A stretch of DNA of 22,049 nucleotides from Chloroflexota bacterium (lineage in GTDB: Bacteria; Chloroflexota; Dormibacteria; Dormibacterales; Dormibacteraceae): the NCBI GenBank assembly GCA_005880755.1, contig VBGV01000032.1:1-22049 (forward strand), read 5' to 3'. Below, piece by piece: positions 13,950-21,646 of this stretch. How positions within the stretch are numbered: the stretch's first letter is position 1; the number at the start of each line of letters is the position of its first letter. The position numbers and the translations under genes are program-made. The notes beneath the pieces are model-generated. The model saw only the letters and a list, made by a program, of their open reading frames with translations, was not told the DNA's origin and searched no databases.

Positions 13950-16079
13950 TCAGCTGGCTTCGCGCGCGACGGTGTGGACGTCCTTCACGCCTTCGAGCTT
14001 CTCCATCAGGCGCGAAAGCTGGGCCAGCGAGTCGATCTCCACGGTCGTTGACACGACGGCCGTTTTGTCGTCGTACACGTGGACTTCGAGAGACGACATG
14101 TTGACGCGGTTCTCGGCCACGACCGTGGCGATGTCGCGCATCAGTCCCTGGCGATCGAAAGCTTCGATCTTGATCGCGACCGGGTAAAGGTGGGTCGCGT
14201 CGGATTCCCAGTCAACCGGAACAACCCGCGCCGAGTCCTGCGCGTTGACGGCGTTGATGCAGTCGGCGCGGTGCACCGTCACACCCTTGCCCCGCGTGGT
14301 GTAACCGACGATCGCGTCGCCTGGCACCGGCTGGCAGCACGACGCGACTGTGGTGAGGATCCCCTTCTCGCCGCGCACCAGCACCCGGGGCGACGGTTGG
14401 ACCTGCGGGATGAGCGGGATGGTCCGTAGGTCGCCTCCCGGCGTGTCGAGGTTGAGCGCCATCCGCATCACGACCGCGTGCGGAGAAAGATCGCCGTACC
14501 CGATCGCGGCCAGGAAATCGTCGACGGTCGCGTACCTGTGCAGGCCGGCGATCTCGAGCAGCTTGGGCTCGGGCAGGTCGGGGAGGCTGATGCGATGCAT
14601 GCGGTGGAGCTCCTTGTCGAGCAGGTCGTGCCCCTTGGCGACGTTCTCCTCGCGGCGCTGGCTCTTGAACCACTTGCGGATCCGCTCCTTGGCGGACGCA
14701 CTCTTGACGAAGTTCAGCCAGTCACGGCTGGGCCCGTGCGGTCCTTTGGACGTGAGGATCTCGACGATCTCCCCGTTCTGCAGCGCGTACTCGAGGGGAA
14801 CCATGCGCCCGTTGACCTTGGCTCCGATGCAGCGGTGGCCGACCTCGGTGTGGATGCGATACGCGAAATCGACCGGCGTCGAGTCGGCCGGCAGATTGAT
14901 CACGTCGCCCCGTGGCGTGAAGACGTAGACCTCGTCCTGGAAGAGGTCGACCTTGACGGTGTTGAGGAACGACTCGGCGTCCCCCACCTCGTTCTGCCAC
15001 TCGAGCAGGCTGCGCAGCCACGAAAGCTTCTGGTCGAAGCTCGCGTCCTTGCCGCCTTCCTTGTAGGTCCAGTGGGCGGCGACGCCGAACTCGGCGACGC
15101 GATGCATCTCGTGGGTGCGGATCTGGATCTCGATCGGCTCTCCGGTATGCGTGATCACAGTCGTGTGCAGCGACTGGTAGCCGTTGGACTTCGGCATGGC
15201 GATGTAGTCCTTGAACCGTCCGGGCATCGGCTTCCACAGCGAGTGCACCACGCCCAGGACCCCATAGCAGTCCCGCACCGACTCGACCTGCACCCGGATC
15301 GCGGAAAGGTCGTAGATCTCGGAGAAGTCCTTGTCCTCGCGGGTCATCTTTTGCCACACGGAATAGATGTGCTTTGGCCGGCCGGTGATCTCGGACTGGA
15401 TCCCCACCTTGTCGAGCTCGCGGGCGAGGATCTCGCGCAGGTCGGAGACGAGCGACTCGCGCTCGTGACGCTTACGCGCGATGCGCTTGACGACGTCGTC
15501 GTAAGCCTCCGGCTCGAGGTTGCGGAGTGACAGGTCCTCCAGCTCCCACTTGATCTGGCCGATGCCGAGCCTGTGCGCGAGCGGCGCGTAGATGTCGAGC
15601 GTCTCGCGCGAGATCTTGCGGCGCTTGGCCTCGGTGAGCGGCTCCAGGGTCCGCATATTGTGGAGCCGGTCCGCGAGCTTGATGAGGACGACCCGCAGGT
15701 CTTCCGCCATCGCCACCATCATCTTGCGGATGTTTTCCGCCTGCTGCTGCTGGTCGGTGCGCAGGGAGATCCGGCCGAGCTTGGTCACCCCGTCGACCAG
15801 GCGCGCCACCTCCGGGCCGAACTCGCGCTTGACCTCCTCGGCGGTCACGTTGGTGTCCTCCACGGTGTCGTGAAGGAGCGCGGCGGCGATCGTGGCGGCG
15901 TCAAGCTCCAGGTCAGCCAGGATCGCGGCCACCTCGAGGGGGTGGTTCACGTAGTCCTCGCCCGAGAGGCGGTGCTGGCCGTTGTGGGCGCTCGCGGCCC
16001 ACTCGAAGGCCCTCCGGACCATGGCCTGGTCCTTCGGGTCGAGGTGGTCGGCGATCCTGAGCAGCTCGGAAACGGTCAC
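13950..16079 (-). CDS. rel: Bifunctional (p)ppGpp synthetase/hydrolase (Rel/SpoT family)
   Basis: A 709-residue stringent-response enzyme that makes and degrades (p)ppGpp. The N-terminal HD hydrolase domain has His46, and His70-Asp71 with Glu74-Asp75 (ALLHDTVEDT), so hydrolysis is expected. The synthetase domain has GRFKDYIAMPKSNGYQSLHT. The RFKD at 288-291 is the RxKD type of bifunctional enzymes, not the ExDD type of synthetase-only RelA. A TGS domain (about 383-444), the conserved cysteines CCQPVPGD (581-582) and Cys607, and a C-terminal ACT domain (about 633-705) follow. The start is GTG 16079, with AGG eight bases upstream as a weak ribosome binding site. It leads the rel-MBL operon and is divergent from the HD-GYP gene. 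Confidence 0.97.
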   Translation of the reverse strand: MTVSELLRIADHLDPKDQAMVRRAFEWAASAHNGQHRLSGEDYVNHPLEVAAILADLELDAATIAAALLHDTVEDTNVTAEEVKREFGPEVARLVDGVTKLGRISLRTDQQQQAENIRKMMVAMAEDLRVVLIKLADRLHNMRTLEPLTEAKRRKISRETLDIYAPLAHRLGIGQIKWELEDLSLRNLEPEAYDDVVKRIARKRHERESLVSDLREILARELDKVGIQSEITGRPKHIYSVWQKMTREDKDFSEIYDLSAIRVQVESVRDCYGVLGVVHSLWKPMPGRFKDYIAMPKSNGYQSLHTTVITHTGEPIEIQIRTHEMHRVAEFGVAAHWTYKEGGKDASFDQKLSWLRSLLEWQNEVGDAESFLNTVKVDLFQDEVYVFTPRGDVINLPADSTPVDFAYRIHTEVGHRCIGAKVNGRMVPLEYALQNGEIVEILTSKGPHGPSRDWLNFVKSASAKERIRKWFKSQRREENVAKGHDLLDKELHRMHRISLPDLPEPKLLEIAGLHRYATVDDFLAAIGYGDLSPHAVVMRMALNLDTPGGDLRTIPLIPQVQPSPRVLVRGEKGILTTVASCCQPVPGDAIVGYTTRGKGVTVHRADCINAVNAQDSARVVPVDWESDATHLYPVAIKIEAFDRQGLMRDIATVVAENRVNMSSLEVHVYDDKTAVVSTTVEIDSLAQLSRLMEKLEGVKDVHTVAREAS

Positions 16080-16156
16080 TTTGTGCCTGGCATGAAGTTT
16101 AAGTTCGGTATCTAGCTTCCCCTTCCGAACACAAACCTAGACTTACTCGCCGCCAG
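16080..16156. promoter_or_regulatory. Divergent control region between rel and the HD-GYP gene
   Basis: This 77-base spacer must hold both promoters. A perfect inverted repeat, GTTCGG (16103-16108) and CCGAAC (16125-16130), with 16 bases between the arms, lies near its middle, positioned as an operator for both genes might be. On the plus strand TAGACT (16138-16143) is a possible -10 that ends 13 bases before the HD-GYP ATG. On the minus strand TAAACT (16101-16096) is a possible -10 for rel. No good -35 is visible for either. All assignments are by eye. Confidence 0.4.
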
Positions 16157-19081
16157 ATGAATTCACTCCGGGCGGTTTGGGGGCTCCGGATCGGCCTTTC
16201 CGCGGCCACGGCGGCGCTGATCCTCGTGGGCGCGTCGCTGAACGCCAGCGGACGCGTCGGCTGGGCGGCGGCGCTCGCCGGCCTGGCCGGCCTCATCGCG
16301 CTCGCCGCCGGAGTCGTGTACCGCACGTGGCGGGTTTCCGTGCCCGCCGGGGCGGGGGCCCTGGTGCTGACCCTTCTCATCGCCCAGCTCAACCCGCGGC
16401 AAGGCGACCTCCTGGTGCAGCTTGCGGGCCTGATGGTGCTTGGCGCGGGTGGCGCCGCCGCCCGGATCACCTACCAGCGGTTCGCCGACACCATCGAACG
16501 CCAGTCGCGCGAGCTCGAGCAGAAGAGCCGCGCGTTCCTGGCGGCGACCTCTGAGGTCGACGCCGCGCCCCCGGAGGATTTGGCCGCGCTTACATCCAAC
16601 ATCGCGCGTCAGGTCGGCGCCGACTTCGCGTGCTGCTACCTGGCCACGGCGGACCAGCACGAGTTCGTGCCGCAGACCCCGGGTGTCGGCGTGGAGGGTC
16701 TACACCCGCTCGCGGTCACGCGCCGGGCGAACGGCGCAGGGCCGCTGCTCGCGGCCGTCGAATCGGGCACCACGTTTTCCTCCGTCGGCAACGGCGCTCT
16801 GAAGGAGCTCTTCAACCACCTGCCCGCGGACGTTCGAATCGTGGACGTGGTCGCGGTGCCCTTGCCGATCGGCGACCGGGTCGGCGGTTTCATCCTTCTG
16901 GGCAGCCACCGGGCCAGGTTCAGCGAGGATGACCGGCGCCTCGCGACCACCTTGACGATCCGGGCTGGCTCACAGCTCGCGAGCGCGCATGCGGTGGCTC
17001 TATCCCAAAAGGAGTCGGCGCGCTACTCGGTGATGAACGAGCTGGTGAAAGAGGCATCGGGCAAGACGATGCAGGAGGCGCTCGAGGTGGTGCTCGAGCG
17101 GGGCAAGGAAGTGATCCGGTACGACGCCGGGCAGGCCGTCCTCTTCCAACCGGACGAGCCGGTCGACGAGCCTCTCCTCAGAGTCCGTAACGGGGAGACG
17201 GTTTTGCGTAACGCGGTGACCGAGGACCAGCGCACATTCAGCGGGCTGCGGCTCGAGACGCACGCAGTCACGGTCAACGAGGCGCTGACGCCGATCCGGG
17301 GCAAGACGGGCGTCATCGGCGCGCTTTGCCTGGGCCGGCGCGGGACGTCGAGCTTCACTCAGAACGACATTGCCGCGCTTGACGAGCTGGGCTCGATGGC
17401 CGGCGTGGCCGTGGAGAACTCGCGCATCCTCCAGGTGGTGACCGGGCAGGCCTCGCGCCTCGACACCGCGCTTGACGCGCTGGGCGAGGTATCGCAAGCC
17501 CTCACCACGGTGACGCAGGGACCTCGCGTGCTGGAGCAGAAGACGCTCGAGACGGCGGTACGGGTGACCGTGGGGTCGGCCGGCCTGCTGACACGCAGCA
17601 CCCCCGACGGCCGGCAGGCGGTGATCATGTCGGTCGGTCTGCCAGGCGAGGTCGACGGCATGGAGTTCCAGAACGGACAGGGCATCGTCGGAGCGGTGAT
17701 GCTGAGCCTTCGCGCCACCGCCGTGGCTGATTTCCGTGCCGAGAGCGAGCTCCAATCACCTCCCGACTTGCAGACCTTCGGCATCCAGGCCGCGATCTGC
17801 ACACCGATGCTCGAGGACGGCCGTCTCTGGGGAACGCTCTCCGTCTTCGACACCAAGCCGCGCGAGTGGACCGCGGACGACCAGCGCGTGCTGGCCACGC
17901 TGGGCAACCAGGGCGTGGTTGCGGTGCGCAACGCGGAGCTGTACGAGAAGAACGAGCGAAGCATCTGGGAGCTGCGCAACCTGCAGGAGGCCCTGCAGGC
18001 GGCCACTTCGACACTCGATCTGAACCAGGTGCTGCAGCAGGTGCTCGCGGGCGCGGCCAAAGCGTCGTCGGCCCAGATCGGATGTCTCGCCCTCGAGGAC
18101 GGGGCCGGGTTGATCCTGAAAGGTGGATTCGGCACCGATCATCAGACGGCCGAGAAGCTCGCGCTTGGACTTGGCGGTGAGATCTGCCGGCGCGTCATGG
18201 AGACGGGCGACTCGGTGATGGAGGCGATGGAGCACGAGTCGAAGGCGGACAGCCCGCTGAACCCGCGCGCCGTTCTGTGCGTGCCTGTCACGCTGCGCGG
18301 CAAGCCGCTGGGCGTCGTCTTCCTCGCCAACTACCAGGTCGGCCATGCCTTCACCGACGACCACCGCAACCTGGTCACCGAGCTCGCCGCGCAGGCGGCC
18401 GTCGCGATCGACAATGCGCGATTGTTCAAGGATCGCGAGGAGGTCATCCTGGCCTCGCTCGAGGCGCTGGCGAACGCGGTCGACGCACGCGACCCGTACA
18501 CGGCCGGTCACTCCGAGCGCGTCACCAAATACGCGTTGATGATCGCGCGGCAGATGCACTACTCGCCGGACGACCAGGGCGCGTGGGTACGGTTGGAACG
18601 GGGTGGGCGCCTGCACGACATCGGCAAGATCGGCGTGCCGGATGTCGTGTTGCAGAAGGCAGGCAAGCTGACCGAGGCGGAGTTCGAGAAGATGAAGAGT
18701 CACACGGTCGTCGGGTTCAACATCTTGAGCGGGCTCCGCATGTTGACCGACGAGCTGGTCATCGTGCGGTCGCATCACGAGCGGTTCGACGGGAAGGGGT
18801 ACCCGGACCGCAAGAAAGGCGACGAGCTGCCGATGTTTGCGTGGATCGTGAGTGCGGCAGACGCGATCGACGCGATGACGTCGGACCGGCCCTACCGGCG
18901 GGGGATGCCGCTGGAGGTGGCGGTGGAGCAGGTTCGAGCCGGGGCAGGGACGCACTTCCACCCGGACGTCGCGGAGGCGGTGCTGGACGCAGTCGGGGGC
19001 GGGACGCTGACGCTCGTGCCGCAGAAGTCCATGCATCCCGACGCGCCGAAGATCGGAGCGTTCGAAAACCCGACCGCATAG
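16157..19081 (+). CDS. Membrane-anchored sensor with four GAF domains and an HD-GYP c-di-GMP phosphodiesterase domain
   Basis: A 974-residue signalling protein. Four hydrophobic segments (about 9-28, 34-55, 61-78, 84-103) anchor it. A helical, probably coiled-coil linker follows (104-128, TIERQSRELEQKSRAF). Four GAF-like domains follow at about 141-275, 300-424, 452-595 and 618-755. The HD-GYP domain occupies about 760-950 with HDIGK (820-824), SHHERFDGKGYP (GYP at 881-883) and AADAIDAMTSDRPYR, so all catalytic signatures are intact. HD-GYP enzymes hydrolyse c-di-GMP to pGpG or GMP. The GAF domains probably sense small ligands. It starts at ATG 16157 without a Shine-Dalgarno sequence. Being divergent from rel suggests shared control, and low c-di-GMP could act on the nearby pilus genes. 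Both are inferences. Confidence 0.93.
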   Translation: MNSLRAVWGLRIGLSAATAALILVGASLNASGRVGWAAALAGLAGLIALAAGVVYRTWRVSVPAGAGALVLTLLIAQLNPRQGDLLVQLAGLMVLGAGGAAARITYQRFADTIERQSRELEQKSRAFLAATSEVDAAPPEDLAALTSNIARQVGADFACCYLATADQHEFVPQTPGVGVEGLHPLAVTRRANGAGPLLAAVESGTTFSSVGNGALKELFNHLPADVRIVDVVAVPLPIGDRVGGFILLGSHRARFSEDDRRLATTLTIRAGSQLASAHAVALSQKESARYSVMNELVKEASGKTMQEALEVVLERGKEVIRYDAGQAVLFQPDEPVDEPLLRVRNGETVLRNAVTEDQRTFSGLRLETHAVTVNEALTPIRGKTGVIGALCLGRRGTSSFTQNDIAALDELGSMAGVAVENSRILQVVTGQASRLDTALDALGEVSQALTTVTQGPRVLEQKTLETAVRVTVGSAGLLTRSTPDGRQAVIMSVGLPGEVDGMEFQNGQGIVGAVMLSLRATAVADFRAESELQSPPDLQTFGIQAAICTPMLEDGRLWGTLSVFDTKPREWTADDQRVLATLGNQGVVAVRNAELYEKNERSIWELRNLQEALQAATSTLDLNQVLQQVLAGAAKASSAQIGCLALEDGAGLILKGGFGTDHQTAEKLALGLGGEICRRVMETGDSVMEAMEHESKADSPLNPRAVLCVPVTLRGKPLGVVFLANYQVGHAFTDDHRNLVTELAAQAAVAIDNARLFKDREEVILASLEALANAVDARDPYTAGHSERVTKYALMIARQMHYSPDDQGAWVRLERGGRLHDIGKIGVPDVVLQKAGKLTEAEFEKMKSHTVVGFNILSGLRMLTDELVIVRSHHERFDGKGYPDRKKGDELPMFAWIVSAADAIDAMTSDRPYRRGMPLEVAVEQVRAGAGTHFHPDVAEAVLDAVGGGTLTLVPQKSMHPDAPKIGAFENPTA

Positions 19082-19084
19082 CTT

Positions 19085-19108
19085 CCCGGATAGTCCGGAC
19101 TATCCGGG
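19085..19108. repeat. Perfect 24-bp palindrome, left copy
   Basis: Half-site CCCGGATAGTCC is followed immediately by its exact reverse complement. It is identical to 20133-20156. It could fold as a 10-bp stem with a CCGG loop. No T-run follows, so a standard intrinsic terminator is not supported. Confidence 0.95.
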
Positions 19109-19126
19109 GGTTGCCGCTGCGCCCTG

Positions 19127-19148
19127 GTTGCTTTGTCCGGACTATCCG
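19127..19148. repeat. Subterminal repeat, left copy
   Basis: GTTGCTTT then GTCCGGACTATCCG. The palindrome's right arm is intact and its left arm decayed. It matches the inverted copy at 20093-20114 in 19 of 22 positions and lies at the same distance from its end of the cassette. Confidence 0.8.
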
Positions 19149-19191
19149 ATGGTGGGCCAGGGCTTAACAGGCTCGATTGTCGCCGACCGTC

Positions 19192-19196
19192 GAGGG
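19192..19196 (+). promoter_or_regulatory. Ribosome binding site deciding the start of the DUF559-like gene
   Basis: GAGGG lies four bases before ATG 19201, with the GAGG core five bases away. It supports this ATG over the in-frame TTG at 19177 and ATG at 19213. Confidence 0.5.
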
Positions 19197-19200
19197 CGCG

Positions 19201-20118
19201 ATGCTCGAAGGTATGGCCGTCAAGCCCTCACCTCAGCCGGCGTTGCGAGGTGGTCCATTCACCGTCGCCGATGCCAGGCGAGTCGGATTGCGGTGGGACG
19301 ATTTGCAGACAAGGAGCTGGGCGCGTTTGAGTCGCGGCCAATACGCCTGGATGGGCCTCCCGCAAGATGCGCTGTTGAAGCTCGAGGCTGTTGCGCAGCG
19401 CGTGCCGGCGAGTTACGCGTTCTCGGGTTCCACAGCGGCCTGGTTTTTGGGCCTCGATGTGGCTTGGTGCGATCCCATCGAGGTGACCATTGGACGTGAG
19501 GTGCCGGTTCGAGCTCGAGCTGGAGTGCGACTGAGACGAGCCGAGCTCCCTGAGTCAGATGTGATCGTGAGGCAAGGCTTTCGCACGACTTCCGCAATGC
19601 GGACCGTCTGTGACCTGGCGAGCCGGCGGGATCCGGTCGAATCAGTCGTTGCGGTCGACATGGCCGTCCGGGCAGGACTGGTCAAGCTGTCGAACCTCGC
19701 GCGTCATGTAGAAAGTCACGCTGGAGCAAAAGGAATCAAGAGGCTGCGGCGCGCTGTCCGGCTGGCAGATCCGCGATCCGAGTCACCGATGGAGACGCGT
19801 CTACGAATGGAGCTGGTCAGAGCACGGCTTCCACGTCCCTCCGTCCAGGCCGAGCTTCACGACCCGGCAGGTAACTTCATCGGGCGTGTGGATCTCTACT
19901 ACCCCGACCGGAGGTTGGCCATGGAGTACGACGGCGAGAACCACAAGGAGCGGCTGGTTTCCGACCTACGCCGGCAGAATGCTCTCGTCAACGCCGGATA
20001 CCACCTTCTTCGCTTCACATTCGCCGACCTTCGTGCCCCCGGATCAGTCGTTACCCAGGTGCGCCACGCTCGGACCGCCCTGGCGAAATTTCCGGTTAGT
20101 CCGGACGAAGCGACTTGA
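19201..20118 (+). CDS. AbiEi-like/DUF559 PD-(D/E)XK protein carried in the palindrome-bounded cassette
   Basis: A 305-residue protein. The N-terminal part (about 18-60, FTVADARRVGLRWDDL, then LSRGQYAW) looks like the winged-helix start of AbiEi-type antitoxin-domain proteins. The middle (about 70-140) has the SYAFSGSTAAWFLGLD and TSAMRTVCDLA segments usual in that group. The C-terminal part (about 195-275) is a DUF559/Vsr-like PD-(D/E)XK fold: SPMETRLR with Glu198, RVDLYYPD with Asp231, AMEYDG with Glu242, then a D-LRRQN helix and YHLLRFTF. The motifs look intact, so a nuclease is possible but unproven. Relatives are common orphan genes, especially in actinobacteria. No AbiEii-type toxin gene is beside it. 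The last codons, encoding VSPDEAT, lie in the subterminal repeat. Confidence 0.85.
   Translation: MLEGMAVKPSPQPALRGGPFTVADARRVGLRWDDLQTRSWARLSRGQYAWMGLPQDALLKLEAVAQRVPASYAFSGSTAAWFLGLDVAWCDPIEVTIGREVPVRARAGVRLRRAELPESDVIVRQGFRTTSAMRTVCDLASRRDPVESVVAVDMAVRAGLVKLSNLARHVESHAGAKGIKRLRRAVRLADPRSESPMETRLRMELVRARLPRPSVQAELHDPAGNFIGRVDLYYPDRRLAMEYDGENHKERLVSDLRRQNALVNAGYHLLRFTFADLRAPGSVVTQVRHARTALAKFPVSPDEAT
20093..20114. repeat. Subterminal repeat, right copy (inverted), overlapping the end of the DUF559-like gene
   Basis: Read on the minus strand it is GTCGCTTC then GTCCGGACTAACCG, which differs from the left copy at three positions. It ends 42 bases inside the right boundary, as the left copy starts 42 bases inside the left one. 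Confidence 0.8.
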
Positions 20119-20132
20119 CGTCCGAAGCAACC

Positions 20133-20156
20133 CCCGGATAGTCCGGACTATCCGGG
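20133..20156. repeat. Perfect 24-bp palindrome, right copy
   Basis: Identical to the palindrome at 19085-19108. It lies 14 bases beyond the proS stop codon on the minus strand, so it could also act at the 3' end of that transcript. Confidence 0.95.
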
Positions 20157-20169
20157 ACAGTCGACGGCC

Positions 20170-21636
20170 TTAGTACGCCTTGGCTAGCGCGACCCGGAAC
20201 TTCGCCGGCTTGCCGCAGACGAAGCATTTGCCTATCGGTTTCGCGTCCTCGTCGATGGTGCGGATCGTCACGCCGCCCGATTCCGCTTTGATCCGGGCTT
20301 CCTCCTCCCCATCGCCGCACCAATCCGTCCACACAAAGCCGCCGCGCTCGCGGAAGTGAGCCACGACCTCGTCCAGCGTGCGCAGCTCATGAGTGTTCTC
20401 GCGCTGAAACTTCTGCGCGCGTTCGAACAGCTTCTTCTGGAACGAATCGAGCTCCGCGCTCAAACGCTTGCCGATTCCTGAGACGGGCAAGCTGACCCGT
20501 TCGCGGGAAAGCCGGTCCACCATCTCGACCTGGCCCGCGTCGGCGTCGCGCCCGCCGACGTTGAGGCGGATCGGCACGCCCTTCAGCTCCCAGTGCGCGT
20601 ACTTGTCGCCCGGGCGCTCGTCGCGCCAGTCGACGCGATATCGGACGCCCGCGGCTTTGAGCTCGGGCGCCCACGTCTCGATGAAGCGCTCGACCTTGGC
20701 GCGGCCGGCGTCGTCCCGAAAAATCGGCACCACGATCACCTGGGTGGGCGCCACTTTGGGCGGCACGATCAAGCCCGAATCGTCGCCGTGCGCCATCACG
20801 AGCGCGCCGACCAGGCGGGTGCTCATGCCCCACGACGTGGAGTAGCAGAGTTCCCGCTCGTTCGCCTTGTTCGAGAACGAGATGTCATAGGCGCGAGCGA
20901 AGTTCTGTCCGAAGTAGTGCGACGTCCCCATCTGGAGCGCGAGCCCATCCTTCATCAAGCCTTCGACGGTGAGCGTGTGCACCGCGCCCGGAAATGTTTC
21001 CGCGGGGGACTTCTTGCCGCTCAGCACCGGAACCGCGAGCCAGTCTTCGGCGATCGCGCGGTAATAGCCGAGGATGAGCTGCGCCTCGTCCATCGCCTCC
21101 TTCGCCGAGGCGTGGAATGTGTGGCCTTCCTGCCACCAGAACTCCCTGCTGCGCAGGAAGAGGCGGGACCGCATCTCCCAGCGCACGACGCTGTTCCACT
21201 GGTTGGTCAGCTTGGGCAGGTCGCGGTGGCTCTGGATGTAGCGCTTGATCAGCGGACCGATGATCGATTCCGACGTCGGCCGGACGGCCAGCGGCTCTTC
21301 GAGCTCTTCCATGCCGCCCCCCGCCTTGGTGACCCAGGCCACCTCCGGCGCGAAGCCCTCGACGTGCTCCGCTTCCTTCATCAGGTACTCGCGAGGGATG
21401 AGCAGCGGGAAGGCCCAGTTCTCGTGGCCGCTCTCCTTGATCATGTCGTCGAAGGCGCGCATGAGCGCCTCCCACATCGCCCAGCCGTAAGCGCGGACGA
21501 CCATCATCCCGCGGATGCCCGACCAGTCCGCCAGCTCGGCTTTGCGGACGACGTCCGTGTACCAGCGGTCGAAGTCGTCGGACATCTTGGTGAGGTCTTT
21601 CACGAAGTCCTGCTGTTCTTCGGTTTCCTGTTTCAT
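20170..21636 (-). CDS. proS: Prolyl-tRNA synthetase, archaeal/eukaryotic type
   Basis: A 488-residue class II synthetase that charges tRNA-Pro. It belongs to the short type without the bacterial editing insertion. Landmarks are DWSGIRGMMVVRAYGWAMWE near the start, the motif 2 region with RPTSESII and WNSVVRWEMRSRLFLRSREF, then QEGHTFH, the motif 3 region around YSTSWGMSTRLVGALVMAHG, and the anticodon-binding domain. The C-terminal zinc-binding-like domain follows, with WCGDGEEE and KCFVCGKPA, ending in the conserved C-terminal Tyr (AKAY). I chose ATG 21636 (MKQETEEQQDFV). The frame runs 13 codons further, to 21675 inside ispG. It follows ispG after 10 bases, with no clear ribosome binding site. 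This enzyme type is typical of Chloroflexota and Deinococcota among others. Confidence 0.96.
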   Translation of the reverse strand: MKQETEEQQDFVKDLTKMSDDFDRWYTDVVRKAELADWSGIRGMMVVRAYGWAMWEALMRAFDDMIKESGHENWAFPLLIPREYLMKEAEHVEGFAPEVAWVTKAGGGMEELEEPLAVRPTSESIIGPLIKRYIQSHRDLPKLTNQWNSVVRWEMRSRLFLRSREFWWQEGHTFHASAKEAMDEAQLILGYYRAIAEDWLAVPVLSGKKSPAETFPGAVHTLTVEGLMKDGLALQMGTSHYFGQNFARAYDISFSNKANERELCYSTSWGMSTRLVGALVMAHGDDSGLIVPPKVAPTQVIVVPIFRDDAGRAKVERFIETWAPELKAAGVRYRVDWRDERPGDKYAHWELKGVPIRLNVGGRDADAGQVEMVDRLSRERVSLPVSGIGKRLSAELDSFQKKLFERAQKFQRENTHELRTLDEVVAHFRERGGFVWTDWCGDGEEEARIKAESGGVTIRTIDEDAKPIGKCFVCGKPAKFRVALAKAY

Positions 21637-21646
21637 CGGTGCAGGG

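Larger units (their letters stand above)
19082..19200. other. Intergenic left end of the cassette
   Basis: Between the HD-GYP stop and the DUF559-like gene lie the left inverted repeat (19085-19114), a variable stretch, the subterminal repeat (19127-19148) and about 50 bases with no clear promoter. The first palindrome begins three bases after the HD-GYP stop codon, so it may also end that transcript. Confidence 0.7.
19085..20156 (+). mobile_element. Putative one-gene mobile cassette with compound inverted repeats
   Basis: A 1072-bp unit is bounded by perfect 30-bp inverted repeats (19085-19114 and 20127-20156). Each repeat contains a perfect 24-bp palindrome followed by GGTTGC (read inward). 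Inside each end, at exactly 50 bases from the boundary, sits a second GTCCGGAC core within a 22-base subterminal repeat that is 19/22 alike at the two ends. The only gene inside encodes an AbiEi/DUF559-like protein, and its last codons run into the right repeat, as in compact insertion elements. No known transposase is present, and I see no target-site duplication. The palindrome is not found elsewhere in the window. REP-like elements with an associated gene are the closest known analogy. Confidence 0.6.

Noticed and set aside
14478..15530. Plus-strand open frame of 350 codons opposite rel
   Set aside because: Shadow of rel, with no motif and atypical composition.
17756..19036. Minus-strand open frame of 426 codons opposite the HD-GYP gene
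   Set aside because: Shadow frame rich in Arg, His and Val. The plus-strand frame has all HD-GYP signatures.
19085..19108. Palindrome as a classical intrinsic terminator
   Set aside because: There is no T-run on either side. It may still stop transcription of flanking genes, but the matching subterminal repeats need another explanation.
19201..20118. AbiE-type toxin-antitoxin pair
   Set aside because: Only the AbiEi-like N-terminal domain is present. No nucleotidyltransferase toxin gene lies on either side.
19085..20156. CRISPR array reading of the palindromic repeats
   Set aside because: There are only two full and two partial copies, in inverted order around a gene, with no regular spacers and no cas genes.
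19070..20170. Target-site duplication at the cassette ends
   Set aside because: The bases outside the two ends (CATAGCTT on the left, ACAGTCGA on the right) share no direct repeat, so insertion is not proven from this window.
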